Assembly: GCA_005778355.1 (NCBI GenBank) | Contig: SXON01000108.1 | Span: 1 to 51,623, forward strand | Source of the DNA: Pseudomonadota bacterium | GTDB taxonomy: Bacteria; Myxococcota_A; UBA796; SXON01 | Length of the DNA stretch: 51,623 nucleotides | Direction of reading: 5' to 3' | Shown: positions 1 to 8,444 of the stretch, piece by piece | Layout: the number at the start of each line of letters is the position of its first letter | Position numbering within the stretch: position 1 is the first letter of the stretch | Position numbers and translations under genes: made by a program | Notes under the pieces: model-generated | The model's database searches: none | The model's input: only the letters and a program-made list of their open reading frames with translations | What the model was told of the DNA's origin: nothing

Positions 1-184
1 CATTGGCATAGGGCGGCCCGTCGTGGAGGATGAACAGCGGCCGGCCCTTGGCGTTGGCGCGCAACTTGTCGTAGAGCTTCTTTTCCTGCCAGGCCTTGAT
101 CCAGCCGGGCTCCCGCTTGGCCATGTCGCCGCGCATGGGGAAGGGCGTGTCGGGCAGGTTGAGGGTGTCTTTGTAGTCAGGCAT
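1..184 (-). CDS. ileS: Isoleucyl-tRNA synthetase, N-terminal fragment (runs off the window)
   Basis: Only the first 61 codons are present, starting at the ATG at 184-182 and leaving the window at base 1. The translation begins [20 protein letters not shown] and continues to the class I synthetase signature region HDGPPYAN, which matches the start of proteobacterial IleS. The enzyme charges tRNA-Ile with isoleucine in the cytoplasm. It lies 21 bases downstream of ribF on the same strand, the order ribF-ileS(-lspA) that is common in proteobacteria. It belongs to the foreign-looking first 1.1 kb, not to the genome that makes up the rest of the window. Confidence 0.9.
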   Translation of the reverse strand, partial: MPDYKDTLNLPDTPFPMRGDMAKREPGWIKAWQEKKLYDKLRANAKGRPLFILHDGPPYAN

Positions 185-205
185 GTCAGTTCACAATCGG
201 AGGAT

Positions 206-1111
206 TCATTGGCCGTTCGCGGGCACATTCAGTAATTCGCGTGCCTGCTGGGCGTCGCGGTCGATCTGGGCGATCAGGCTGGTCATGTCGGGGAACTTCG
301 CCTCGTCACGCAGCTTGTGCAGGAACTCGACGCGCAGGTGCGTGCGGTAGATCGACCGGTTGAAACCGAACAGGTGTACTTCCAGCGTCGGCCGGCCATT
401 GGCGTGGACGGTGGGACGCGTTCCCAGGCTGGCCACGCCAGGCCAGTCCGGCTGCTCCAGTCCCTGGACGCGCACGGCGAAGATGCCGCCCAGTGGCGGG
501 CGGTTGTGTTTGAGCTGGATATTGGCGGTGGGGTAGCCGATCTTGCGGCCCAATTGGTCGCCGCCCACCACCCGCCCGGAAATCGAATAGGGCCTGCCAA
601 GAAATTGCGCCGCCAGGGCCATGTCGCCCATGGCCAGCGCCTCGCGCACGGCGGTGCTGGACGCGCGCTGGCCGGCCGCCTCGACAGTGTGCAGGGTTTC
701 CGCGACATAGCCATGCGTTTCGCCCTGCGTTTGCAACAACGCAAAGTCGCCAGCCCGTTTGGCGCCAAAACGAAAGTCGTCGCCAACCAGGACATAACGG
801 GCGCGCAGGCCCTCGACCAGGATGCGGCGGACGAAATCCTCGGCTGACAGGGCGGCGAATCCGCGGGTGAAGCGGCACACATGCACATGCGCCACCCCCA
901 GGCCCTTCAGGATCTCCATCTTCTCGCGCAGGCTGGTCAGCCGGGTGGGGGCGTCCTGGGGGGTGAAGATCTCGCGTGGGTGGGGCTCGAAGGTCAGCAC
1001 CGTGGGGAGCGCGCCGACCGACGCGGCACGCGCGGTCAGCCGCGCCAGCATGGCCTGGTGTCCGAGATGCACGCCATCGAAAGTGCCGATGGTGACCGCA
1101 TTGGGTCGGGC
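206..1111 (-). CDS. ribF: Bifunctional riboflavin kinase/FMN adenylyltransferase, 5'-truncated
   Basis: RibF phosphorylates riboflavin to FMN and adenylates FMN to FAD. The reading frame carries the adenylyltransferase nucleotide motif [12 protein letters not shown] near its start, the flavin-binding stretch VGDDFRFG, and the kinase signature GKxxxxPTAN as [11 protein letters not shown], ending LLNVPANGQ. About 300 residues remain of a protein that usually has 310-330. The missing part is the first 10-20 residues, cut off exactly where the glmS sequence begins. No start codon lies in the retained 5' end before PNAVTIG. The protein style is beta-proteobacterial (Bordetella/Achromobacter-like, my inference). 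The truncation coincides with the joint at 1112-1119. Confidence 0.88.
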   Translation of the reverse strand, partial: ARPNAVTIGTFDGVHLGHQAMLARLTARAASVGALPTVLTFEPHPREIFTPQDAPTRLTSLREKMEILKGLGVAHVHVCRFTRGFAALSAEDFVRRILVEGLRARYVLVGDDFRFGAKRAGDFALLQTQGETHGYVAETLHTVEAAGQRASSTAVREALAMGDMALAAQFLGRPYSISGRVVGGDQLGRKIGYPTANIQLKHNRPPLGGIFAVRVQGLEQPDWPGVASLGTRPTVHANGRPTLEVHLFGFNRSIYRTHLRVEFLHKLRDEAKFPDMTSLIAQIDRDAQQARELLNVPANGQ

Positions 1112-1119
1112 CGCGCGCG
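1112..1119. other. Probable chimeric joint between two genomes
   Basis: In the run CGCGCGCG the minus-strand frame switches from GlmS (through EYRGYDA) to a different frame encoding RibF (from [11 protein letters not shown]). Both genes are incomplete exactly here: GlmS loses everything after residue 31 and RibF loses its first residues. A short CG repeat is a typical place for a false join. A genuine recombination event is possible but would leave the organism with a disrupted essential glmS copy. Confidence 0.75.
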
Positions 1120-1208
1120 TCGTAGCCGCGGTACTCCAGGCGCCTCAGGCCATCGAGGAGCAAGGGGGCCGCTCGCTTCTCACCCACGTAGCCGACGATG
1201 CCGCACAT
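1116..1208 (-). CDS. glmS: Glutamine-fructose-6-phosphate aminotransferase, N-terminal 31 codons
   Basis: The frame starts at the ATG at 1208-1206 with MCGIVGYVG and runs through [11 protein letters not shown], the invariant start of the glutaminase domain, with the catalytic Cys2 exposed after Met removal. GlmS makes glucosamine-6-phosphate for peptidoglycan and lipopolysaccharide. The gene begins 21 bases after the preceding minus-strand gene, so it looks like the last member of that operon. It is cut after about 31 of roughly 610 codons by the switch to ribF; the remainder should lie elsewhere in the true genome. Confidence 0.85.
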
Positions 1209-1229
1209 GAACGCTCCGGGAGCCTGCCC

Positions 1230-1697
1230 CTAATCTGGAGCCGGGGGCTCGACGCGGAGCAACAGCAACCCGCGTGCCGCGTCTTGTTCCACGTCGATGC
1301 CGCTGGCACGGGCCGCCACGATGACTCGCGCGGCGAGCAGCGCGGGCTCGGGCGAGGCCAGCCAGCGACGGACCCGCGGCAGGTCGAAGGTCACCGGCAA
1401 GGTGCCCGCCGGGAAGGGGCCCACCTCGAGGATGCGCTCGCCGTGGTGATCGCCCACGCGCGAGGTCGTGTCGGCAAGCGCGGTGGCGAGCAGCTCGCCC
1501 GGGGCCCGGTAACTCTCGATGTGGGCGCTGGTCTCGACGAGACGGTGGGCGGCCGTCGCGACGGGATGGGTGCCGGGCAGCTCGTTCATCTCGGCGTACA
1601 TGCCGATCACCGTGGCGGGGCCGCGAAGATCGTGGACGGCGGCCGCGAGGAGAAGCTCGCGGTCGAGGGCGGCTCGCCACGCCCGGCGGGCCTTCAT
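1230..1697 (-). CDS. Small histidine-kinase-like protein (H-box, no clear ATPase domain)
   Basis: This 155-residue protein has the stretch AAAVHDLRGPATVIGMYAEM (His22), a good match to the dimerisation/phosphoacceptor helix of histidine kinases, where the usual form is HDLRxPL. After it come about 100 residues without recognisable N, G1 or G2 ATP-binding boxes. It could therefore be a phosphotransfer protein with a degenerate catalytic domain (ChpT-like architecture) or a decayed kinase; I cannot tell which. Its ATG overlaps the stop of coaD in an ATGA, so it is translationally coupled to coaD and followed by glmS. Confidence 0.7.
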   Translation of the reverse strand: MKARRAWRAALDRELLLAAAVHDLRGPATVIGMYAEMNELPGTHPVATAAHRLVETSAHIESYRAPGELLATALADTTSRVGDHHGERILEVGPFPAGTLPVTFDLPRVRRWLASPEPALLAARVIVAARASGIDVEQDAARGLLLLRVEPPAPD

Positions 1698-2173
1698 CGG
1701 GCGAGCGCCGCGCGGAGTGCCGACCAGGCCTCAGGCGTGAGCCAGCGCGAAGGATCGCCGCCCGCACCGGCGATCTCCTTCATCAGCGAGGACGACACGA
1801 AGGCGAGCGAGGGGTCGGTGGCCACGAAGACCGTCTCGATCCCGGGGGCCATGGCGCGGTTGGCCAGGGCGATGGGCATCTCGAAGCCGAGGTCCGTCCC
1901 GTCGCGCAGGCCGCGGAGGATCGCGGTGGCGCCGATCCGCTGCGCGAGGTCGACGGTCAGGCCCTCGTAGGCGGCGATCTCCACGCCTCCGTCGGCGGCG
2001 AACGCGGCGCGGGCAACGGCTAGGCGGGTGTCGAGGTCGAGGAGGCGCTTCTTCGCTGGATTGTGTCCCACTGCCACCACCACGCGGTCGAAGAGCGCGC
2101 GCCCGCGTCGAACGATGTCGACGTGGCCCAGGGTCAGCGGGTCGAAGGTGCCGGCGATGACGGCCGTGCGCAT
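1694..2173 (-). CDS. coaD: Phosphopantetheine adenylyltransferase
   Basis: CoaD transfers AMP from ATP to 4'-phosphopantetheine, the penultimate step of coenzyme A synthesis. The 159-residue protein has the expected length and the family motifs: GTFDPLTLGH (residues 8-17, nucleotidyltransferase T/HxGH-type site), LRGLRDGTDLGFE in the middle, and SSSLMKEI near the C-terminus. It sits 21 bases after the membrane protein gene and overlaps the next gene by four bases, within a minus-strand operon that also contains a PfaD-type reductase. CoA supply for acyl-carrier chemistry may be the link, but that is inference. Confidence 0.95.
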   Translation of the reverse strand: MRTAVIAGTFDPLTLGHVDIVRRGRALFDRVVVAVGHNPAKKRLLDLDTRLAVARAAFAADGGVEIAAYEGLTVDLAQRIGATAILRGLRDGTDLGFEMPIALANRAMAPGIETVFVATDPSLAFVSSSLMKEIAGAGGDPSRWLTPEAWSALRAALAR

Positions 2174-2194
2174 GCCGCCGAGCCTACCACGTGC

Positions 2195-3988
2195 CTACTC
2201 GTCGTCGTCCCCGGAGGGCGTGTCTCCCTCCTCCTCCTCCTCCGTGTCGCTCTGCGCGGCCTGCATGGCCGCCTCGTCCTCCTGCGCCTGTTCCAGTTCG
2301 CTCGTGGGACTCGGGAAGAGTTTCTCTCGTTCGCTGCGCTCGCCGAGCACCGAGGTGGCCAGCTGCCGCTCCTGTTCGGTCGCCTCGGCGCCAGTCCGTC
2401 GTAAGTCCCACACGCTTGAAAACTGGTCGGAGTAGTAGGGCTTGCCGAGGTAGGCCTCCAGCCTCGTCGCCGTGGTTTTTGCGGTGTCGATGCCGTTGGT
2501 GCGCATCTGCAGCTCGGAGTCGAACCAGATCCACCGCACCCACTCCTTGAGCGCGTCGACGTCGGCCGGTGTCCAGGGCGTGGCACCATCGTCGGCCTCG
2601 GCCACCAACGCGGCGAAGAAGGCATTGCCCGAGATGCGGGCCGAGTACTCCGCGGTGCGGATGGTGGGCTCATGGTCGCCCATGCCGCCGACCATCGGCT
2701 GGCGGTGGTACACCTGCTGCATCAGGGCGGAGTCCACCGACTGGATGGGCACCGTGAGGATCGGCCCCGGGTGGCCACGCACGATGACGCTCGCGGGCAC
2801 CTCCCCCGCGTCGAAGGGCGACAGGGGGAGGAGCCGGTCGGACCGGCGCTCGGCCAGGCCCACGAAGGCGAGGAGCAAGGGCAACCACCGCAGGCGTGAG
2901 CGGGCGAAGCTGACGAGGAAGGTGCAGCCGAGCAGGCAGTAGACAACCGACCAGATTCGCTCGGGAAAGTTGAGCCGCGAGATGAAGCTACTGTGCTCGT
3001 ACAACCAGGTGTAGGGCACGTTTTCGAAGATCAGCTCGTCGGTGCCGAAGCGTAGTCCGAGGCTGAACCAAGCGCCGATCAGGCCGCCGAGGAGAATCCA
3101 TGCCCGCCGAACCGTCCCGAGGGCAAGAAGGATCGCGAGCACCGTCGTGATCCCATCGTGTCGATCCAGCAGGTGTGCGAAACGATGGGCGCCTTCCAGG
3201 TAGATCATCGCCGTTTGCACGGGCGCGGAAAGGCCGGGAACGTCGCCGGTCGCCAGCGCGTAGGCGATGGGCGCGGCGAGCGGGGCGACCACGATCACCG
3301 AGGTGATCACGGCGATGGCGAACTTCTTGACGCCTTCCACCCCATCCCGCCAGAGCCGCGCGACCCCGAGCGGGGCCAGCGCCATGGCGAGGAAGGGGGC
3401 CGAGTACCAGTATACCCACGCGGCGAGCCCGATCCACACGCCGAGCATCACCGCGTCGCGTCGATCACGGAACCGCAGGAGGGCAAGTACCGCCGGGGGG
3501 ATGAACCACAGCATGGCCTGGGTGGGACGCCCGCCCTCGAGCTCCTGGAGGATGTAGGCATTGGACATCCACCATCCGGCGACGCCCCACTGGAGGAAGG
3601 GTCGCCGTGGCGCGAGGTGGCGCGCAAGGGGCAGGAACGCGAAGCCATTGCCAAGGATGATCACCACCGCCGTGAACACCATCCCTCGCTGGGATCCGAA
3701 GGCCAGCTGGAAGGGAATCGAGAGGATGGCGTCGACGACATTGCTGCCGTTTCGCACCATCAGATTCACCCCCTCCGGGTAGTACATGCGCGTGGTGTGC
3801 GCGGGGAACTCACCCGAGAGGAGCTCCTCCTTCACCCAGTCGTACATCCACAGGGTGCCGCCCGGGTCGACCCCGATCCCAAAAACCGGAGCCTTGGTGA
3901 GGAAGGCCTTGTCGAAGAAGATCGCGACGACGACGAGCAGGAATAGGCCGAGGCCGACGATCCGCGCGCGGCCGGCCTCGGTGCTCAT
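2195..3988 (-). CDS. Polytopic membrane protein, GT-C glycosyltransferase-like
   Basis: The 597-residue protein starts with a hydrophobic helix (GLGLFLLVVVAIFF) and has roughly ten further hydrophobic segments over the first ~390 residues. The extracytoplasmic stretch after the first helix contains DPGGTLW and YYPEGVN, a layout seen in membrane mannosyl/oligosaccharyl-transferase-like proteins. A soluble domain of about 200 residues follows, ending in a strongly acidic tail (DTEEEEEGDTPSGDDDE). I do not recognise a specific family, so the glycosyltransferase suggestion rests on topology alone. It begins 12 bases after the PfaD-like gene and precedes coaD in the same operon. Confidence 0.6.
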   Translation of the reverse strand: MSTEAGRARIVGLGLFLLVVVAIFFDKAFLTKAPVFGIGVDPGGTLWMYDWVKEELLSGEFPAHTTRMYYPEGVNLMVRNGSNVVDAILSIPFQLAFGSQRGMVFTAVVIILGNGFAFLPLARHLAPRRPFLQWGVAGWWMSNAYILQELEGGRPTQAMLWFIPPAVLALLRFRDRRDAVMLGVWIGLAAWVYWYSAPFLAMALAPLGVARLWRDGVEGVKKFAIAVITSVIVVAPLAAPIAYALATGDVPGLSAPVQTAMIYLEGAHRFAHLLDRHDGITTVLAILLALGTVRRAWILLGGLIGAWFSLGLRFGTDELIFENVPYTWLYEHSSFISRLNFPERIWSVVYCLLGCTFLVSFARSRLRWLPLLLAFVGLAERRSDRLLPLSPFDAGEVPASVIVRGHPGPILTVPIQSVDSALMQQVYHRQPMVGGMGDHEPTIRTAEYSARISGNAFFAALVAEADDGATPWTPADVDALKEWVRWIWFDSELQMRTNGIDTAKTTATRLEAYLGKPYYSDQFSSVWDLRRTGAEATEQERQLATSVLGERSEREKLFPSPTSELEQAQEDEAAMQAAQSDTEEEEEGDTPSGDDDE

Positions 3989-4000
3989 CGTGGGCGAGTC

Positions 4001-5773
4001 CTAGCCGCGGCTGGGGAGCACGAGTCGGGCCGCGGCGGGCAAAGGCAGGCCCGCGGCGCGCACCATCTGCACGCGCTGCGCGACGCAGGCACCGCGGAGC
4101 ATCGCCTGGGCCACGGTCACGACGCTGCGGGCCTCGAGCGGCTCGAGCCAGGTGCCTCGGACCCAGTCGTTGAAGAGGCCCATCGCCGGGCCGCACCACA
4201 CCTGGTAGTCGCGTTTGCGCGTTTGCTCGCCGACGCGGGCCCAACGCGACGACATGCCGAGGTACCAACGGAAACACAGGGCCATCTGGTGACGCGGCTC
4301 CCGGGCGGCGCGCTCCACCTCGCGCGGGTCTCTCCCCTGCCAGTAGCGCTCGGTCTCTGCCCACACCTCGGTGAGCGGACGAAGGAAGATCTGCTTCTCA
4401 ATCTTCTGCCGGTCGGCGGCGGGGATGGCGTCGATGCCGTCGTAGGCCTTGTAGAGATCGTAAAGCCGCGCCGCTCGCTGAGCATACATCGTGCCTCGCG
4501 ACAACACCTGCACCTGCGCGCCGATCTCGAACATGTCGGGCGCCGGCCCCTCGATGACGTCGGAGAAGGCCGCCGCCAGGAGCATCTCCTTTACCGCGCT
4601 CGACGTGGCCGCCTCAGGCGTGGCCTGGTTGACCGAGCCGGTCATCACGTAGTCGGCGCCGAGTTGCAGCGCCGCCGCCAGCGACCAGGGGTCGCCGATG
4701 CCGCCCGCCGCGCCCACCCGGGGACGCTCCGCGTACGCCAACTCGTCTGCCACCCTGTCGGCGAGGCGCCGGATCACCGGGATCAGCACGGGGAGGGGGC
4801 GCCGGTCGGTGTGGCCGCCACTGTCGGCCTCGGCGGTGATGTCGTCGGCCAGCGGCACCCGACGGGCGAGGATCGCCTGCGCGGCGCTCAGCTTCCCGGC
4901 GGCGACCAGATCGGCGACGAGCTTCTCGGGGGCGGGACGCAGGAATGGCTCGGCCACCTCCGGTCGCGACACCTTTGCCGCGAGGCGATTTGGTACCACG
5001 ATGCGCCCGTCGGCCTCGTGGATCCCCGTGAGCCGGTAGCGAACCACGGCGGGCGTGAGCTGCATGAAGGCGCTGGCGTCGACGTCGTGCACGCCGTGGG
5101 CCAGGAGCAGGTCGACCGTCCTTTCTTCCACCGAGGGCTCGGCGGGGTTGTGCAGCAGGTTGCAGCCGAAGGGCTGGCCTGCGCAGCGCGTGGAAAGCTC
5201 GTCGAGGGCGTTCTCCACGGCTTCGACGGGCAGGCCGCCAGAGCCGAAGAAGCCCAAGAGCCCCGCCCCGGCCATCGCCGCCACCAGCTCCACGCCCGCG
5301 ATGCCGCCGGCCATCGCACCGGCCGTGTAGGCGGCGCGGACGCCGTGGACCGCACGGAAGGCACCGGAGCCCAGCGTTTCCGGGTAGAGCGCCGGAACGA
5401 TCATCGAGGCGGGGGCCAGCGGCGCGCCCTCGAACCATGCCCCTTCCCGGAAGTGGATGGTCCGCGCCGGGTCGTGCAGCGCGTCGACAATATCCGTGAC
5501 CGGCACCTCGAGCGGGATGTCCTGGTCGGCCACCTCGCCGGTGTGCCAGCGCGTGCGCACGCGGGCGAGGCCGTAGAGGCTGCGCTCCACCGACACGCAC
5601 ACCTCGGCGTCTTCCAGCTCCACGCGATCGACGTCGTGAGCGAGGAGCGCAGCCAGGCTCCCCGGCCCACCGCGGTCGAGGGCGCGCGCGAGGCCCGTGC
5701 CCTCGCCCGCCGACTCGTCGACGCGACCGCCGCGCCAAGTTCGGGTGCTGCTCGCTGCGTGACGGAGGTCCAT
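4001..5773 (-). CDS. PfaD-family FMN-dependent enoylreductase (polyketide/PUFA type)
   Basis: The 590-residue protein matches the PfaD group of nitronate-monooxygenase-like TIM barrels, which act in trans as enoylreductases for polyunsaturated fatty acid or polyketide synthases. Visible features are GFFGSGGLPVEAVE, PFGCNLLHNPAEP, DVDASAFMQLTPAVVRYR, the flavin-phosphate region ADSGGHTDRRP and VGAAGGIGDPWSLAAALQLG, followed by TGSVNQATPEA. The C-terminal ~150 residues (MYAQRAARLYDLY, QIFLRPLTEVWAET) are typical of the family. The start at 5773 follows the upstream gene by 25 bases. It is slightly longer than the usual ~540 residues. No PfaA/B/C-type megasynthase lies in the window, so its partner is unknown. 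Confidence 0.85.
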   Translation of the reverse strand: MDLRHAASSTRTWRGGRVDESAGEGTGLARALDRGGPGSLAALLAHDVDRVELEDAEVCVSVERSLYGLARVRTRWHTGEVADQDIPLEVPVTDIVDALHDPARTIHFREGAWFEGAPLAPASMIVPALYPETLGSGAFRAVHGVRAAYTAGAMAGGIAGVELVAAMAGAGLLGFFGSGGLPVEAVENALDELSTRCAGQPFGCNLLHNPAEPSVEERTVDLLLAHGVHDVDASAFMQLTPAVVRYRLTGIHEADGRIVVPNRLAAKVSRPEVAEPFLRPAPEKLVADLVAAGKLSAAQAILARRVPLADDITAEADSGGHTDRRPLPVLIPVIRRLADRVADELAYAERPRVGAAGGIGDPWSLAAALQLGADYVMTGSVNQATPEAATSSAVKEMLLAAAFSDVIEGPAPDMFEIGAQVQVLSRGTMYAQRAARLYDLYKAYDGIDAIPAADRQKIEKQIFLRPLTEVWAETERYWQGRDPREVERAAREPRHQMALCFRWYLGMSSRWARVGEQTRKRDYQVWCGPAMGLFNDWVRGTWLEPLEARSVVTVAQAMLRGACVAQRVQMVRAAGLPLPAAARLVLPSRG

Positions 5774-5798
5774 GCGCCAGGGCTCCAGGCCTCGCGGC

Positions 5799-6278
5799 TT
5801 ATCGCGCTGGCACGGCGTCGCGAGACTCGGGCCGCTCCGGGGCGTCGCCTGGGCCGCCGAGGATGGGCACGACACCGAGGGCCGCCAGCCAGCCGAGCAC
5901 GGCCACGAGCGCCATGAGCACGAGGATCGCCGCGTAGGCGTTCGCCACCGTCTCGGCGCGCTCGGCACGTTTCCAGGCCTCCTCGAGCGAGCGCGAGAGC
6001 CGGGCCCGGTCGCGGGCCTCGGTCTCGAGGTGGGCCTGCAGGTCGGAGATGCCCAGCGCCCGGGCCACCTCGCCGGGGGAGGGGAGGGCGGCCCCCTCGA
6101 CGCCGCGCACGCGCAGCCAGGCGCGCACCTTCTCGGCGAGCGGGTGACGCACGAAGCGCGCGAGGGCGGTCGCGACGGCGGCGGTGTCGTCTGCCGCGAT
6201 CCCGTCGAAGAGATCGATGCTGCCGCGGACGTCGCGCACGCGGTCGAGGGCATCGAGGAGGGCTTCGGTGTCGCTCAC
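5799..6278 (-). CDS. Small membrane protein with C-terminal span
   Basis: The 159-residue protein begins at a GTG that overlaps the stop of the preceding gene in GTGA, so the two are translationally coupled. The N-terminal ~90 residues are soluble and helical, a charged probable coiled coil follows (ARLSRSLEEAWKRAERAE), then one clear membrane segment (AILVLMALVAVLGWLAALGV) and a short tail. I recognise no family. Its position directly before the PfaD-like gene suggests co-expression. Confidence 0.65.
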   Translation of the reverse strand: MSDTEALLDALDRVRDVRGSIDLFDGIAADDTAAVATALARFVRHPLAEKVRAWLRVRGVEGAALPSPGEVARALGISDLQAHLETEARDRARLSRSLEEAWKRAERAETVANAYAAILVLMALVAVLGWLAALGVVPILGGPGDAPERPESRDAVPAR

Positions 6279-6715
6279 CCGCGCACCACGAGCGAGGTCC
6301 ACCCCGGCCAGCGCTCGTCGAGCAAGGTGCCGTGCCGGGGCTCCAACTCCGCCGGCTCGCACAGCTCGATCCAGCGAGCCGAGAAGGCGGCCGGGGGCTG
6401 GAGGTCCATGGCGGCGAGGTCGTGATGCGCGCCGCAGGGGCAGTCCATCTCGCGCGGGCCCCCCTCGCGCCAGGTCTGCAGGGCGTGGGCAAAGGGCCGT
6501 GCGGCGGGCTCGCCGGTGACCGGGCAGCGCACGTGGAAACCGCCCTGCTCGTTGCCGAGGAAGAACTCGCGGTCGCCATCGTGAACGCGCACGTCTTCGG
6601 CCTGCCCACAGAGAGCGATGGCATCGAGGCCCTCGAAGGCCTCGTGCGCGGAGATCGAGCCCACCCGCCCGGGGACGATCACGACGCGGAGGCGATGCGT
6701 GGCGCGCGGGGGCAT
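6275..6715 (-). CDS. Hypothetical protein, first gene of the coaD/glmS operon
   Basis: This 146-residue protein has no signal peptide or membrane segment. It contains a CPVTGEP stretch and, about 30 residues later, MDCPCGAHHDL, so three cysteines and two histidines are clustered in a way that could bind a metal. The family is not recognised. It starts 22 bases from the divergent pyrophosphatase gene, so the shared spacer must hold both start signals, and it overlaps the next gene by four bases. Confidence 0.6.
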   Translation of the reverse strand: MPPRATHRLRVVIVPGRVGSISAHEAFEGLDAIALCGQAEDVRVHDGDREFFLGNEQGGFHVRCPVTGEPAARPFAHALQTWREGGPREMDCPCGAHHDLAAMDLQPPAAFSARWIELCEPAELEPRHGTLLDERWPGWTSLVVRG

Positions 6716-6737
6716 GCTCCCGGGCTAACTCCTCGGC

Positions 6738-7328
6738 ATGCCCCACTCTGCCTTCCGGCCCCACCCCTGGCATGGCCTGTCCCCCGGTCCCGACGCGCCG
6801 CGGACGGTCACCGCCTACATCGAGATCACCCCCTTCTCGGTGATCAAGTACGAGGTCGACAAGGCCTCGGGCTTCCTCAAGGTCGATCGTCCCCAGCGAT
6901 TCTCGGCGCTACCGCCGACCCTCTACGGTTTCGTCCCCCAGACCTACTGCGACCGTCGCATCGCGGCGCTGGCGGGCACCCCCCGTGGCGATGGCGATCC
7001 GCTCGACATCTGCGTGGTCTCCGAGCGCCCGATCGACCGCGCCGACATCATCTTGCGAGCTCGAGTCATCGGCGGCTTCTTGATGGTCGACGACGACGAG
7101 GCGGACGACAAGATCGTGGCGGTGCTCGAGGGCGACCCGGTGTATGGCGAGGCCGCGGCGCTGCCCCCGGCGCTGATGGCGCGCCTGCGGCACTACTTCG
7201 AGACCTACAAGCTCGAACCCGGCAAGAACCCCGTCCGCATCGACGCGGTGTACGACGCGGAGCGTGCCTACGAGGTGATCCGCGCCGCCATGGCGGACTA
7301 CTCGGCGGCCTTCAACGGCGCGCCGTAG
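6738..7328 (+). CDS. ppa: Inorganic pyrophosphatase (family I)
   Basis: The enzyme hydrolyses pyrophosphate to two phosphates in the cytoplasm and pulls biosynthetic reactions forward. The 196-residue protein has the family I signature DGDPLDICVV (Asp85, Asp87 and Asp90 as metal ligands), an upstream IKYEVDKASG, the substrate stretch LPPTLYGFVPQTYC, and DDKIVAV further on. Length fits bacterial enzymes of this family. It is transcribed alone, and its last 31 bases overlap the 3' end of the convergent acyltransferase gene. Confidence 0.93.
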   Translation: MPHSAFRPHPWHGLSPGPDAPRTVTAYIEITPFSVIKYEVDKASGFLKVDRPQRFSALPPTLYGFVPQTYCDRRIAALAGTPRGDGDPLDICVVSERPIDRADIILRARVIGGFLMVDDDEADDKIVAVLEGDPVYGEAAALPPALMARLRHYFETYKLEPGKNPVRIDAVYDAERAYEVIRAAMADYSAAFNGAP

Positions 7329-8425
7329 ATCCGGTAGGTCTTGTAGATCCGGCCACCCATCTTCTCGATGGCCGAGCGCATCTTGTGGTTGTCTTCGAGC
7401 ACCCAGGAACACTCGGCACCCTTGATGCCCGCCTCGCGGCCGGCGTCCCACGTGCGCTTGTAGAGCGGAGCACCCAGCGGGAGGTTCTGGTACTTCTGTC
7501 GGACTCCAAGGGTAAACACTCGAATTTGATTGATTTTTGAGGGTCGCGTGAGCCAGTGCCACCAGCCGATCGGGAAGATCGAGCCGTTCATCGGCTTCAC
7601 CACCTGGTTGAAGTCCGGCAGCGTGAGGGAGAAGGCCGCGGGCTCGCCGTTGACGAAGGCGATGTAGCAGTAGCGCCCGTCGAGCATGGGCTTGAGTCCG
7701 GCCGCCACCTTGTCGAACTCCTTGTCGGTGAGGCGGACAAAACCCCAGTTGTCGGCCCAGGCGTCGTTGTAGATCTGCTTGCAGATCGCCACTTCCTTCT
7801 CGAAGTTCGTGGTATCGACCGGGCGAATGCTCACTTCGGGGTGACGCTGCTCGAAACGGTCGGAGATGGCGGCGATCCTCTCCGGAATGGGGCCGTCGTT
7901 TTCGAGCCAGTAGGCGTAGAGGTCTTTCTCTTTCACGAGCCCCGCCGCCTCGTAGTGGGCCACGTAGTAGGCGGGGTTCCAGATCATCATCACCAGCGGG
8001 TCGCTGTCGAAACCATCGACCAGGAGCGAGCACTCGTGGTTGGTGTTGAAGTTGAAGGGGCCCATCGCCCGCGCCATGCCCTTGTCACGCAGCCACTGGA
8101 GCGCGGTGTGGACGAGCGCCTTCGATACCTCGCGATCGTCGATGAACTCGAGGAACCCGAAGAAGCCGACGTCGGGATGGAGCTCCTGGTAGCCATGGTC
8201 GAGCTGCGCCGACACCGTGCCCACGGGTTTGCCATCCTTGTAGGCGATGAAACACTGGAGATCGGCGAGACCGAAGTAGGGGTTCTTCGCCGGGTCGAGG
8301 AACTCCTTGCGCTCGAAGCGCAGGGGCGGCACCCAGTGTGGATCGCCCTTGTAGATGCTCCACCACACGTCGATGAAGGCCGCGGCGTCGCGGGGCAGGC
8401 TGATCGGGCGGACCTCGACGGCCAT
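7298..8425 (-). CDS. GNAT-fold N-acyltransferase, large YghO-like type
   Basis: The 375-residue protein begins MAVEVRPISLPRDAAAF and shows the pattern of large GNAT-related proteins: FRVW-like start (FIDVWWSIYKGDPHWVPPLR), then AYKDGKPVGTVSAQLDHG, a first acyltransferase half, and a second half with CYIAFVNGEPAAFSLTLPD and the C-terminal EDNHKMRSAIEKMGGRIYKTYRIY typical of GNAT folds. The substrate is unknown. The ATG at 8425 is preferred over the upstream in-frame start because the upstream part overlaps the Dus gene. It is the second gene of a probable dus operon, 19 bases downstream of it. Confidence 0.75.
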   Translation of the reverse strand: MAVEVRPISLPRDAAAFIDVWWSIYKGDPHWVPPLRFERKEFLDPAKNPYFGLADLQCFIAYKDGKPVGTVSAQLDHGYQELHPDVGFFGFLEFIDDREVSKALVHTALQWLRDKGMARAMGPFNFNTNHECSLLVDGFDSDPLVMMIWNPAYYVAHYEAAGLVKEKDLYAYWLENDGPIPERIAAISDRFEQRHPEVSIRPVDTTNFEKEVAICKQIYNDAWADNWGFVRLTDKEFDKVAAGLKPMLDGRYCYIAFVNGEPAAFSLTLPDFNQVVKPMNGSIFPIGWWHWLTRPSKINQIRVFTLGVRQKYQNLPLGAPLYKRTWDAGREAGIKGAECSWVLEDNHKMRSAIEKMGGRIYKTYRIYGAPLKAAE

Positions 8426-8444
8426 GGGCTCTCCGCGCCGGTGA

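Noticed and set aside
306..1208. A GlmS-RibF fusion protein
   Set aside because: After residue 31 the frame no longer matches either protein; RibF is encoded in a different frame, so this is a by-product of the joint.
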